This document shows, piece after piece, positions 46,520 through 55,387 of a DNA stretch of 64,000 bases. The stretch is from JBMOUD01 sp049319665. GTDB lineage: Bacteria; Pseudomonadota; Gammaproteobacteria; Enterobacterales; Enterobacteriaceae. The DNA is taken from contig NZ_JBMOUD010000005.1 in assembly GCF_049319665.1 (NCBI RefSeq), positions 244,740-308,739 on the forward strand, in the 5' to 3' direction. The position numbers were made by a program, and so were the translations under genes. The notes under the pieces were generated by a model. It was not told where the DNA came from. It was given only the letters and a program-made list of their open reading frames with translations, and ran no database searches. The number at the start of each line of letters is the position of its first letter. The first letter of the stretch is position 1.

Positions 46520-47281
46520 TTAGCCAGTAAATAAGCCGCCGTTTACCGCAATAACCTGGCCGGTAATATAGCTGGCCCCCGGAGAGGCGAGAAAACTGAC
46601 CACTGCCGAAACTTCGGCAGGCAGCCCGACTCGACGCAGAGGAATACTCTGCTTAATCGCATCCAGCGGTAACTCACCGATCATTTCGGTGGCAATAAAT
46701 CCTGGCGCGACGGCATTCACTAATACATTTTTACGTGCCAATTCAACTGCTAGCGAACGGGTGGCGCCGATAAGCCCTGATTTAGCTGCCGAGTAGTTCA
46801 CCTGCCCGGCAACGCCGGTTTGGCCTGCGGTCGATGAAATCGTAATAATACGCCCCTGTTTTTTATGCAGCATCAGCGGGGTCACTAACGAGGTTACGTT
46901 GAAAAAACCGTTGAGATGAACAGATAAAACCTGTGACCACTCGGTTTCTTCCATCATCGCGAGCAGTTTATCGCGGGTGATCCCCGCATTATTCACCAAA
47001 ACAAAAGGCGCGCCCTGCTCATCAAGCAAAGGCTGTAGCGCTTGCCTCACCTGCTGTATATCAGCCACATCAAAGGGCACTAGCAGGCATTTTCCCTTTT
47101 CACCCTGTATCTCGTCGCGAACAACGGCCGCCGCCCGGTGATCGCGGTGATAATTAAGCCAAATGTCAAAACCATCACGCGCGAGTTGACGAGCAATTTC
47201 TGCACCAATACCTTTACTGGCCCCCGTAACCAATGCAATTTTCGCTTGGCCAGCGGCGGATTTATCAGCGTTATTTTTCAT
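46520..47281 (-). CDS. 3-oxoacyl-ACP reductase (FabG-like SDR)
   Basis: This 253-residue short-chain dehydrogenase has the NADPH loop VTGASKGIGAEI, NNAG (about residue 105) and the Ser-Tyr-Lys triad in ISSTAGQTG...NYSAAKSG. The C-terminus reads YITGQVIAVNGGLFTG as in FabG. It would reduce the 3-oxoacyl-ACP made by the two ketosynthases, completing the elongation cycle. It is on the opposite strand and converges with the operon, unlike the usual co-directional order. The start at 47281 has AAGGA four bases upstream. Confidence 0.92.
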   Translation of the reverse strand: MKNNADKSAAGQAKIALVTGASKGIGAEIARQLARDGFDIWLNYHRDHRAAAVVRDEIQGEKGKCLLVPFDVADIQQVRQALQPLLDEQGAPFVLVNNAGITRDKLLAMMEETEWSQVLSVHLNGFFNVTSLVTPLMLHKKQGRIITISSTAGQTGVAGQVNYSAAKSGLIGATRSLAVELARKNVLVNAVAPGFIATEMIGELPLDAIKQSIPLRRVGLPAEVSAVVSFLASPGASYITGQVIAVNGGLFTG

Positions 47282-47933
47282 GATGTCCTTATACCTACAT
47301 TCATAATAAAGAAAAAAGCCGTCGGCTTTAGGCATAAGTTATCGCGATTATTAAGCGGGAGGCTGATCAAATCATGGGGTTGGCGGCGGTTAGCTCTATG
47401 CGACCAAAATATTCAAAATCACTGCGCTAGTCGTATAACCTATCAAATACAATTGCACCATCTCAATGCCCGTAAAGCGCACCATTGCACCACATTGTGT
47501 CATTTTTACTCAGCATGGATTAAAAGAGTGCAGTGGGATAATAGGGTATGGCGCGGTTTCCAGTACAAACGATTGCTGTATTCACATTTAGCGCGGGATT
47601 TTATTAATAAAAACTTACATTGCGAAGTTATTTATTGCATTTATTAAGGAGAGATAAAAGTACGCGCATTTTATTTCCCACACGTATTATCTCAAACTTT
47701 AAGCACCAACACCTTGTTCTGACGGCATTAAATAGACTATTTCACTACGTTGAGTATATCCCCATTTCTTATTGCCGCTTATTTAGATCTCAGCAGGAAT
47801 TCTCTTGGCATAGGTATTGCAGAAGATTTTGCAAATACTGTGATATCGCCGATGTAGTCATTTTTAATAACAGTATAAAAATAGCAACCGATTACAGATT
47901 TAGCCTGTTGTTTTGCCAAGGGAAATAAAAACT
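47282..47933. other. Gene-free gap with a terminator-like hairpin in the fabG leader
   Basis: These 652 bases hold no gene I can support; the open frames over them lack ribosome sites and family resemblance. On the minus strand AAAGCC-GAC-GGCTTTTTTC (about 47311-47330) forms a short terminator-like hairpin only 30 bases ahead of the fabG-like start. A+T content rises towards 47900. Confidence 0.45.
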
Positions 47934-48602
47934 ATGTCATTACATCTTTTGCCCGTTGCACCAAAACCTGCCTTGATCATCGTTGATATGCAAAATGATT
48001 TTGTCCGTCAGGGTGCGCCGTTTGAAGTTCCAGGCGGTAGAGAGACCATCGCACCACAACAGTCGCTACTGAAATACTTTCGTGAAAATGGCTACCCGGT
48101 GATCTTTTTACAGTGGGTTAGCGTGGCTAATGATCCGTGGCGCAGACTAGAAAGTAAATTCACCTGGACCGAGTTTTTAGATGAAAACACTAAAGCTTGT
48201 CGTGTGGGCCATTTCAGAAGCTATGAAGATAGCAGTGAGCCGGTTGACTGCGCTGCCATTATCGATGAGCTGGCACCGATTGCCGGTGAACCTATCGTAC
48301 CTAAACACGGTTTCGGTGGTTTCTATGGCACTAACTTGCACGACATTTTAAGTGCATCTGGCGTCGATACCTTGGTATTCACCGGTGTGGTGGCGGAATG
48401 TTGTGTTGAAGATTCGGTACGCCAAGCTTACTACCATCATTACGCCAGCATTGTTGTCTCAGATGCCGTGGAATCAATGAGCGCCACCAGAAAGGTCGAA
48501 TGTCTGGCCGTATTAGATGAGAACTATGGTTGGGTGGCAGATAGCGCCAGTGTGATTGCGCATTTAACCATGCAGAACCAGCAAGCCTCCGTTAACGCTT
48601 GA
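47934..48602 (+). CDS. Isochorismatase-family cysteine hydrolase
   Basis: The 222-residue enzyme has the family triad: D18 in IIVDMQNDF, K124 in IVPKHGFGGFYGT and C157 in GVVAECCVEDSVR. Relatives hydrolyse ureidoacrylate, biuret, nicotinamide or isochorismate. The substrate cannot be fixed from sequence. The next gene, 68 bases on, is the nicotinamide riboside transporter pnuC, which makes a pyridine-nucleotide salvage role attractive. The start at 47934 has AAGGGA upstream; a TTG at 47913 is a less likely start. Confidence 0.88.
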   Translation: MSLHLLPVAPKPALIIVDMQNDFVRQGAPFEVPGGRETIAPQQSLLKYFRENGYPVIFLQWVSVANDPWRRLESKFTWTEFLDENTKACRVGHFRSYEDSSEPVDCAAIIDELAPIAGEPIVPKHGFGGFYGTNLHDILSASGVDTLVFTGVVAECCVEDSVRQAYYHHYASIVVSDAVESMSATRKVECLAVLDENYGWVADSASVIAHLTMQNQQASVNA

Positions 48603-48670
48603 TGAATAATAATGGGCAGATGTCTATTGCACTAGCCCGACAAATAATTTTGTAATCAGAGGTAGGCGCT

Positions 48671-49435
48671 ATGCTTTCTTTTTTCAGTATTCATAACATC
48701 ATGGTCAGCATTCCCTTCGGCACCGAGGCTTATCAGCTTTCATGGATCGAGGCGGTTGGTACATTATTTGGATTACTTAATATCTGGCTGGCAAGCCGTG
48801 AAAAAACCATTAACTATCTATTCGGCCTGTTAAATGTCACGCTGTTTACCGCGATCTTTTTCCAAATCCAGCTTTACGCCAGCATGATGTTGCAGGTGTT
48901 TTTCTTTGTCGCCAATGTCGTGGGATGGATCATTTGGTATAAAGACGATCAGAAAGAAACATCAGAGATCAAAATACGCTGGTTATCGCTGGAGAAATTT
49001 ATTATCACGGCCGTTATCAGCGTGGGATTCATTGCATTAATGACCTTTAAAATTAATGCTATTTTCTCCATGTTGACCGACTTTGCTTTCTGGCTTCTCT
49101 CTAAATTAGGCATCAATGCGACTGAACCGACATTGATCCCAGACTCTTATCCGCTTTCGGACTCAACAATTCTGGTGCTGTCGATTGTCGCCACGGTATT
49201 GATGATCAAAAAATACGTAGAAAACTGGATCATCTGGTGTGCGCTGGATGTGATAAGCGTTGTGCTTTATGCCGTTCAGGGCGTTTATGTGATGTCTCTG
49301 GAATACCTGATTTTGATTGGCATCGCTGGATTCGGCTCCTGGGCATGGATCAAGTCAGCCAAAGAGCACGGCTCTCAACCACTGCGCCCAGCCGCGAGCC
49401 CCGATGCGAAAAAACAGTATGCTAATGTGAAATAG
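48671..49435 (+). CDS. pnuC: Nicotinamide riboside transporter PnuC
   Basis: PnuC moves nicotinamide riboside across the inner membrane by facilitated diffusion, for NAD salvage. The 254-residue product keeps the E. coli pattern: SWIEAVGTLFGLLNIWLASREK, here read as helix 1, then NYLFGLLNVTLF, QLYASMMLQVFFF and KKYVENWIIWCALD. Seven membrane helices are expected. GAGGTAGG precedes the ATG. It follows the isochorismatase-family gene and ends at a strong terminator. Confidence 0.95.
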   Translation: MLSFFSIHNIMVSIPFGTEAYQLSWIEAVGTLFGLLNIWLASREKTINYLFGLLNVTLFTAIFFQIQLYASMMLQVFFFVANVVGWIIWYKDDQKETSEIKIRWLSLEKFIITAVISVGFIALMTFKINAIFSMLTDFAFWLLSKLGINATEPTLIPDSYPLSDSTILVLSIVATVLMIKKYVENWIIWCALDVISVVLYAVQGVYVMSLEYLILIGIAGFGSWAWIKSAKEHGSQPLRPAASPDAKKQYANVK

Positions 49436-49467
49436 TCCTTTCACTACCGACTTAAATACCGACAAAA

Positions 49468-49504
49468 TAAAACCCCGACCATCAATGGCCGGGGTTTTAT
49501 TTTA
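49468..49504. terminator. Terminator between pnuC and the acid phosphatase gene
   Basis: AAAACCCCG and CGGGGTTTT form the stem, with A and T runs on both sides, between converging genes. Confidence 0.88.
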
Positions 49505-49548
49505 CTTATATATAATCTGCTTATATCTAAGCAGCGACAGCAAATTTC

Positions 49549-50247
49549 TTATTTATAACCCAGCTCTGCGCGCAGTTCTGCTTTTGCGGCATCATATTCT
49601 GCGTTGAATTCTGGCTTCTCAAACATTTTTTGTACCATCAATGCAGCACCGGTACGGCTCATTACGGTATCTGAACGATAATGGAAACCAGCGACCAGGC
49701 GGTTATTGGCATAGTCAGCCGCGCGGGTAAACAGCTCGTTACGCTTCTCAGGCACCATATCGCCTAACAACGTCGCCATAGAGTAACCCAAGGTCGAGTG
49801 GCCTGAAGGCCAGGAGCCTGATTTAGATTTTTTCAACAACGGGTGCAGTTGGTCTGACACCATGTAAGGGCGTGAGCGATTGAAGAATTTTTTCGGCAGG
49901 TCGTCGATAACATCTTCGGTGGCAACGACACGGGCGAAGAAAGCGGCAACTTTTGGTAATTTCTGCTCGTCAAATTTTGGGCCCATTACGTCAGCAAAAC
50001 GCCAGACATTCTCTTGTGCATCAGCAATCGCGGCTTTCTCTTGTGCCGGGGTTCGCGTGGCCTGAATTTCCAACAACTCAGCAATTTCTGCTTTGGTTTG
50101 CGCGGAATCATTGGCCGGAGGTGCTGGCAAATACTGGGTCAGGTCCAAATCATGAGTGGTAATAAACGGTTTGGCTTCTTCGGCAGCCTGAACATTGAAG
50201 ATCGAACCGGCACAAAGAAAAGCTAAGACAGCAGCAAAATTACGCAA
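49549..50247 (-). CDS. Class A non-specific acid phosphatase (PhoC/PhoN-type)
   Basis: This periplasmic PAP2-superfamily phosphatase has the expected signature: KKFFNRSRP (KX6RP), GSWPSGHS (PSGH) and RLVAGFHYRSD (RX5HX3D). A signal peptide ends NVQA before AEEAKP. Class A enzymes release phosphate from many organic esters, and some also transfer it. GSWPSGH has W where many members have Y. I start at a TTG (50247) because AGGGG lies eight bases upstream; the frame opens at 50271, also TTG, without a ribosome site. The 232-residue length is normal. Confidence 0.9.
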   Translation of the reverse strand: MRNFAAVLAFLCAGSIFNVQAAEEAKPFITTHDLDLTQYLPAPPANDSAQTKAEIAELLEIQATRTPAQEKAAIADAQENVWRFADVMGPKFDEQKLPKVAAFFARVVATEDVIDDLPKKFFNRSRPYMVSDQLHPLLKKSKSGSWPSGHSTLGYSMATLLGDMVPEKRNELFTRAADYANNRLVAGFHYRSDTVMSRTGAALMVQKMFEKPEFNAEYDAAKAELRAELGYK

Positions 50248-50578
50248 GATAAAGACCCCTAACAGAGACAATAAAAATTTAGCAGGAGTCTAGAGGCCCT
50301 ACATGACAGCCTTATGACAGGCTCGTCTGTACCCATGCTGCATGCTATTGTTATCGTACAAGTTGTGATAGGCGGCAAAAAACTAGCAATCTGATAACGC
50401 TATTCTGTTTTCTATTAATATAGATTCCAATCAGGTGAGCTAAGGTACTATAGACACATCTCTATTACTTATCACCGAGCGGGCATTACTCCTGCTCTAC
50501 TAAAAATGAGCGTTATTTACTTACTTATTAGCTTCCTCTTTTAATGGCTGGCTAATCTTTTTGGCTAAAGGAAATCTG
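50248..50578. other. Divergent promoter gap, acid phosphatase / bglX
   Basis: These 331 bases hold no gene. They must contain both promoters, but I could not settle on a convincing hexamer pair. Confidence 0.5.
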
Positions 50579-52873
50579 ATGACTACCCACCACGTGATTG
50601 GTGTTTTGGCTTTATTTGTTAGCGCGTCAATTTACGCACAAGATAGCGGCGGGATCCCGCAAAATCAGGTGAAAGAGAAAAATGCATTTGTCTCACACCT
50701 GATGAAAGAGATGACACTGGATGAAAAAATTGGTCAGTTGAATTTAGTTAGCGTCGGCCCAGATTATACTAAAGAAGCTATTATGGCCGATGTCCGCGCA
50801 GGCAAAGTCGGCGGTATGTTTAATACCGTCACCAAACCCGACATCCGCCGTATTCAGGACCAGGTGCAATATAGCCGCCTAAAAATCCCTTTGTTCTATG
50901 CCTACGATGTGGTGCATGGCCAGCGTACCGTATTCCCAATTAGCCTCGGATTAGCGGCAAGTTGGGATCTCAACGCCGTAGCCACCAGCGCGCGTATCTC
51001 TGCTGAAGAGACCGCGGCCGATGGCCTGAATATGACCTTCTCACCGATGGTGGATATTACCCGTGACCCGCGTTGGGGCCGCGTCTCAGAAGGGTTTGGT
51101 GAAGACACTTACCTGACCTCGCGCATGGGTGCGGAAATGGTCAAAGCCTATCAAAACGGCGACCCGTCGGCACCAGGCAGCATTATGGCTAACGTTAAAC
51201 ATTACGCGCTGTATGGCGCTGTGGAAGGCGGTCGTGACTACAACACGGTCGATATGAGCCTGACCCGCATGTTCAACGATTATATGCCCTCTTACCAAGC
51301 CGCACTGGCGGCTGGTGCCGGTGGCGTGATGGTCGCGCTTAATAGTGTTAACGGTATTCCAGCCACTTCCAACGTCTGGCTGCTGCAAGATATTTTGCGC
51401 AAGCAATGGCATTTCAACGGATTAACGGTAAGCGATCACGGCGCCATTGGCGGGTTGGTCAAACACGGCGTAGCGCAAGACGATCGCCAAGCTGCCATGA
51501 TGGCGTTGAAAGCCGGTGTCGATATGGATATGGCCGATAATATGTACGGCAAATATCTCAAAGGCCTGCTGAAAGATGGTCTGGTCACTCAACAAGAGAT
51601 CGACCGTTCGGTGCGTCACGTGCTGGATGCCAAATGGGATATGGGCTTATTTGCCGATGCTTATCGTCATTTGGGCCCCGCCTCGAGCGACCCGGCAGAT
51701 ACCAATGCAGAAAGCCGTTTGCATCGCCAACAGGCACGCGAAGTCGCACGTACTTCATTGGTGCTGTTGAAGAATGATAAAGACACGCTACCGCTGCAGA
51801 AAAAAGGCACCATTGCGCTGATCGGCCCATTGGCCGATAGCCAACGCGATATTATGGGCAGTTGGTCGGCGGCTGGCGTTGCTAAACAAGCCGTGACGGT
51901 ATTGAAAGGCATGCAGGATGCCATCGGTGATAAAGCCACACTATTATACGAGCGCGGCGCTAACGTAACCGACGATAAAGATATTGTCGATTACCTGAAT
52001 ACTTACGAACAACAAGTGGTACCAGACAAACGCACGCCACAGCAGATGATTGATGATGCGGTAAAAATCGCCGATAAATCTGATGTTGTCGTCGCCGTAG
52101 TGGGCGAAGCACAAGGTATGGCCCATGAAGCTTCTAGCCGTTCTGATATCAGCATTCCAGAAAGCCAACGTAATCTGTTAAAAGCACTGAAAGCTACCGG
52201 CAAGCCGTTAGTGATCGTGCTGATGAACGGCCGTCCGTTGACGCTGAATTGGGAAGCTGAAAATGCTGATGCGATGCTGGAAACTTGGTTTAGCGGCACC
52301 GAAGGTGGCAATGCCATTGCCGATGTACTCTTTGGCGATTACAACCCATCGGGCAAGTTGCCGATGACCTTCCCGCGCTCTGTGGGGCAAATTCCACTGT
52401 ATAACAGCGTGCTGAATACCGGCCGTCCGTTTAACCCGAAAAAGCCGGAGAAATACACCTCTCGCTATTTCGATATTACCAACGGACCTCTGTATCCGTT
52501 TGGCTTTGGTCTGAGCTATACCCAGTTCAGCGTCTCGGATATTACGCTCTCTTCAACCACGCTCAACGCTAAAGGTCAGTTGACTGCCAGCGTGATGGTG
52601 AAAAATACCGGTAAACGCGCCGGGGCAACCATCGTGCAGCTCTATCTGCAAGATGTCACCGCCTCGATTAGCCGCCCGGTGAAGGAGCTGAAAAACTTCG
52701 AGAAAGTTGAGTTAGCCCCGGGCGAAGAAAAACGCGTTAGCTTCCCTATCGATGAAAAACAGCTGCGCTTCTACAATACCCAGTTGAAATGGGCCTCTGA
52801 GCCAGGCAAATTCAATGTCTTTATCGGGTTAGATTCACAAGATGTGCAGCAAAGCTCATTCTTGTTGGAATAA
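50579..52873 (+). CDS. bglX: Periplasmic beta-glucosidase BglX (GH3)
   Basis: The 764-residue product has a signal peptide (ending IYAQ). The GH3 N-terminal barrel carries PLFYAYDVVHGQRTVFP, NVKHYALYGAVEGGRDYN and the nucleophile Asp in LTVSDHGAIGGL. The second GH3 domain and a fibronectin-like C-terminal domain (VKNTGKRAGATIVQLYLQD) follow. It releases glucose from beta-linked oligosaccharides in the periplasm. The start at 50579 has AAAGGA six bases upstream. Length is one residue short of E. coli BglX. It stands as a single-gene unit. Confidence 0.96.
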   Translation: MTTHHVIGVLALFVSASIYAQDSGGIPQNQVKEKNAFVSHLMKEMTLDEKIGQLNLVSVGPDYTKEAIMADVRAGKVGGMFNTVTKPDIRRIQDQVQYSRLKIPLFYAYDVVHGQRTVFPISLGLAASWDLNAVATSARISAEETAADGLNMTFSPMVDITRDPRWGRVSEGFGEDTYLTSRMGAEMVKAYQNGDPSAPGSIMANVKHYALYGAVEGGRDYNTVDMSLTRMFNDYMPSYQAALAAGAGGVMVALNSVNGIPATSNVWLLQDILRKQWHFNGLTVSDHGAIGGLVKHGVAQDDRQAAMMALKAGVDMDMADNMYGKYLKGLLKDGLVTQQEIDRSVRHVLDAKWDMGLFADAYRHLGPASSDPADTNAESRLHRQQAREVARTSLVLLKNDKDTLPLQKKGTIALIGPLADSQRDIMGSWSAAGVAKQAVTVLKGMQDAIGDKATLLYERGANVTDDKDIVDYLNTYEQQVVPDKRTPQQMIDDAVKIADKSDVVVAVVGEAQGMAHEASSRSDISIPESQRNLLKALKATGKPLVIVLMNGRPLTLNWEAENADAMLETWFSGTEGGNAIADVLFGDYNPSGKLPMTFPRSVGQIPLYNSVLNTGRPFNPKKPEKYTSRYFDITNGPLYPFGFGLSYTQFSVSDITLSSTTLNAKGQLTASVMVKNTGKRAGATIVQLYLQDVTASISRPVKELKNFEKVELAPGEEKRVSFPIDEKQLRFYNTQLKWASEPGKFNVFIGLDSQDVQQSSFLLE

Positions 52874-52891
52874 AATCCCCACGTAAATAAT

Positions 52892-52924
52892 GAGCCGCCT
52901 GCATGAAATTAATGCAGGTGGCTC
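52892..52924. repeat. Inverted repeat after bglX
   Basis: GAGCCGCCTGCAT and ATGCAGGTGGCTC form a 13-bp stem (one G-T) with a seven-base loop. No T run follows, so the terminator role is doubtful. Confidence 0.55.
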
Positions 52925-53110
52925 AATCAATAACAGAATCCCCATCTATCCCCTTCCAAATTAACCTGATGATTTCACGCTATAAAAATCCATAATTAGG
53001 TGAATTTTTTTATTTTGAGCTTGCTCACACTCCCTTCAACCTTACTTTCGTAATGGGTTGTCTTAGGCTAGATTGATATTATCTCATCCGACCACTTAGC
53101 CGAGCCTATT

Positions 53111-55147
53111 ATGACCGATACCGCCACGACGACATTTCCTCACCTGTTGGCACCGTTGGATTTAGGGTTTACCAGCCTGAAAAATCGCGTGTTAATGGGC
53201 TCAATGCATACCGGCCTTGAAGAGCATGAAGACGGTTTTCAACGCATGGCGGCGTTTTACGCCGAGCGGGCCAAAGGCGGCGTAGGACTGATTGTTACCG
53301 GCGGGATTGCGCCCAACCCACAAGGCGCGACACATCGCGGCGGCGCAGTGTTTGATCACCCTTCACAAGTCGCAGGCCATCGACTGGTCACTGATGCAGT
53401 ACATCAGGCTGGCGGCAAAATCGCGCTGCAAATTTTGCATACCGGTCGTTATAGCAAGCAACCAGATTTAGTCGCGCCTTCCGCTGTACAAGCGCCAATT
53501 AATCGCTTTGTTCCGCAGGCACTCAGTGAAGAACAAATTGAACAAACCATTGCTGATTTTGCTCACTGCGCCGCACTGGCACAGCAGGCAGGTTATGACG
53601 GCGTCGAGATCATGGGTTCGGAAGGTTATTTGATTAATCAGTTTTTGGTGCAGCGCACCAATAAACGCGAAGACCGCTGGGGCGGCAGCGTAGAAAACCG
53701 TCGACGCTTTGCACTGGAAATCTTACGCCGCGTGCGCCAACGCTGCGGCGAACACTTTATTATTATCTATCGTCTGTCGATGCTCGACCTAGTCGAGGAA
53801 GGCTCCGACTGGCAAGAGGTCGAGGAGTTGGCACTGCTAGTAGAGCAAGCTGGTGCCACTTTGATCAACACGGGGATCGGCTGGCACGAAGCGCGGATCC
53901 CAACGATCGCCACCATGGTGCCGCGCGCTGGTTTTAGCTGGGTCACGCAAAAGCTGATGGGCAAAGTCAGTATTCCGCTTATCACCACCAATCGAATTAA
54001 CGATCCTGCTGTGGCAGAGGAAGTACTAACCTCCGGCTGTGCCGATATGGTGTCGATGGCGAGGCCTTTCTTAGCCGACGCTGAGTTTGTAGTGAAAGCG
54101 GCACAAGGGCGAGCCGATGAAATCAATACCTGCATCGGCTGTAATCAGGCTTGTCTGGATCAGATTTTTGTCGGTGAACTCACCTCTTGCTTGGTTAATC
54201 CTCGCGCCTGCCGTGAAACCGAAATGAACCCTCTGCCCGCATCGCAACCCAAACGCATTGCAGTAGTTGGCGCTGGCCCCGCAGGGCTATCTTTTGCCAC
54301 TACAGCAGCCGCGCGTGGTCACCACGTCACGCTCTTTGATGCCGATGATAAGATTGGCGGTCAATTTAATGTCGCCAAACAGATCCCCGGTAAAGAGGAG
54401 TTTTATCAGACGCTGCGTTATTTCTCGCGTCAACTGGGCCTGCTCAAGGTCAGCCTGCGATTAGGGGAAAGAGTACAAGCCGAACAACTGACAGGTTATG
54501 ACGAGGTGGTGCTTGCCAGCGGTATTGCACCGCGTCTGCCAGATATTCCTGGAATCGATCACCCCAGTGTTCTGACTTATCTTGATGTATTGCGCGATAA
54601 AAAACCGGTGGGTAAGCGCGTCGCGATTATCGGTGCTGGCGGTATTGGCTTTGATACTGCGGAATACCTCAGCCAATCTGGCTTATCGACCAGCCTGGAT
54701 AGTGCAGCATTCAGCCATGAATGGGGAATCGATCGTGACCTGACTCAGCCCGGCGGCTTAGCGCCAGGCGGCCCACAGCCAGAAACCTCACCGCGTGAGA
54801 TAACCTTGTTACAGCGTAAAAATACCAAAGTAGGCGCTGGGCTGGGGAAAACAACTGGCTGGGTGCATCGAGCGAGTCTGCTCAATCGTGGCGTCAAGCT
54901 ATTGAATGATCTAAATTATCATTCAATAGACGATGAAGGTTTGCATATTTTATATCAGGGCAAACTACAGACGTTAGCGGTGGATAATGTGATTATCTGC
55001 GCCGGGCAAGAACCCTGCCAAACGCTGCTGCAACCTTTGCAGGCAATGGATAAAAGGGTGCATCTGATTGGAGGAGCGAGTCTGGCGGTCGAGTTGGATG
55101 CCCGTCGCGCTATTGATCAGGGAACCCGGTTAGGATTGGAAATCTAG
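53111..55147 (+). CDS. fadH: NADPH-dependent 2,4-dienoyl-CoA reductase
   Basis: FadH reduces 2,4-dienoyl-CoA during oxidation of unsaturated fatty acids. The 678-residue protein has an Old-Yellow-Enzyme FMN barrel (1 to about 360). A 4Fe-4S segment CIGCNQACLDQ...CLVNPRAC follows, then FAD (AVVGAGPAGLSFA) and NADPH (VAIIGAGGIGFDTAEYL) domains. It is normal length. As in E. coli, it converges with rlmG. Confidence 0.96.
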   Translation: MTDTATTTFPHLLAPLDLGFTSLKNRVLMGSMHTGLEEHEDGFQRMAAFYAERAKGGVGLIVTGGIAPNPQGATHRGGAVFDHPSQVAGHRLVTDAVHQAGGKIALQILHTGRYSKQPDLVAPSAVQAPINRFVPQALSEEQIEQTIADFAHCAALAQQAGYDGVEIMGSEGYLINQFLVQRTNKREDRWGGSVENRRRFALEILRRVRQRCGEHFIIIYRLSMLDLVEEGSDWQEVEELALLVEQAGATLINTGIGWHEARIPTIATMVPRAGFSWVTQKLMGKVSIPLITTNRINDPAVAEEVLTSGCADMVSMARPFLADAEFVVKAAQGRADEINTCIGCNQACLDQIFVGELTSCLVNPRACRETEMNPLPASQPKRIAVVGAGPAGLSFATTAAARGHHVTLFDADDKIGGQFNVAKQIPGKEEFYQTLRYFSRQLGLLKVSLRLGERVQAEQLTGYDEVVLASGIAPRLPDIPGIDHPSVLTYLDVLRDKKPVGKRVAIIGAGGIGFDTAEYLSQSGLSTSLDSAAFSHEWGIDRDLTQPGGLAPGGPQPETSPREITLLQRKNTKVGAGLGKTTGWVHRASLLNRGVKLLNDLNYHSIDDEGLHILYQGKLQTLAVDNVIICAGQEPCQTLLQPLQAMDKRVHLIGGASLAVELDARRAIDQGTRLGLEI

Positions 55148-55251
55148 CTTTAGCCATCGAAGGGCTGATTATGTGGGTATTGTGCAAGTTCGGTCGCCTG
55201 TAATATATCAGCGCTGGTGAACGCGACCGGCAAGGGCCTCACGGGTCGGCT

Positions 55252-55302
55252 GAGGCGGGCGTCCTGCCCGTCTCAACCTAAAGCAGACGTCTTGTCTGCT
55301 TT
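55252..55302. repeat. Twin hairpins with matching five-base loops
   Basis: GAGGCGGGC-GTCCT-GCCCGTCTC (55252-55274) is followed by AAAGCAGAC-GTCTT-GTCTGCTTT (55280-55302). Two adjacent 9-bp stems with GTCYT loops resemble REP-type extragenic palindromes. They lie between converging fadH and rlmG and may act as transcript ends. Confidence 0.6.
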
Positions 55303-55387
55303 CCCCTGGCCTCATTCGTTCGCTTGGCCGACAAGATGCGCTATTGAAGGTCAAGGACTTAAGGTCAAAATAGAGGCTATCTCAGTC

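Noticed and set aside
39869..47281. Calling the operon a standard aryl polyene cluster
   Set aside because: Starter-unit, ligase, acyltransferase, LolA and exporter genes are absent and a CrtI-like enzyme and esterase are present.
47138..47928. Two plus-strand open frames (47138-47647 and 47620-47928)
   Set aside because: The first begins antisense inside the FabG-like gene; neither has a ribosome site or family resemblance.
29663..52873. Calling the tRNA-adjacent region an integrative element
   Set aside because: No integrase gene and no duplicated tRNA end were seen in the window.
52892..52924. Stem after bglX as an intrinsic terminator
   Set aside because: No T run on either strand, so it is listed only as an inverted repeat.
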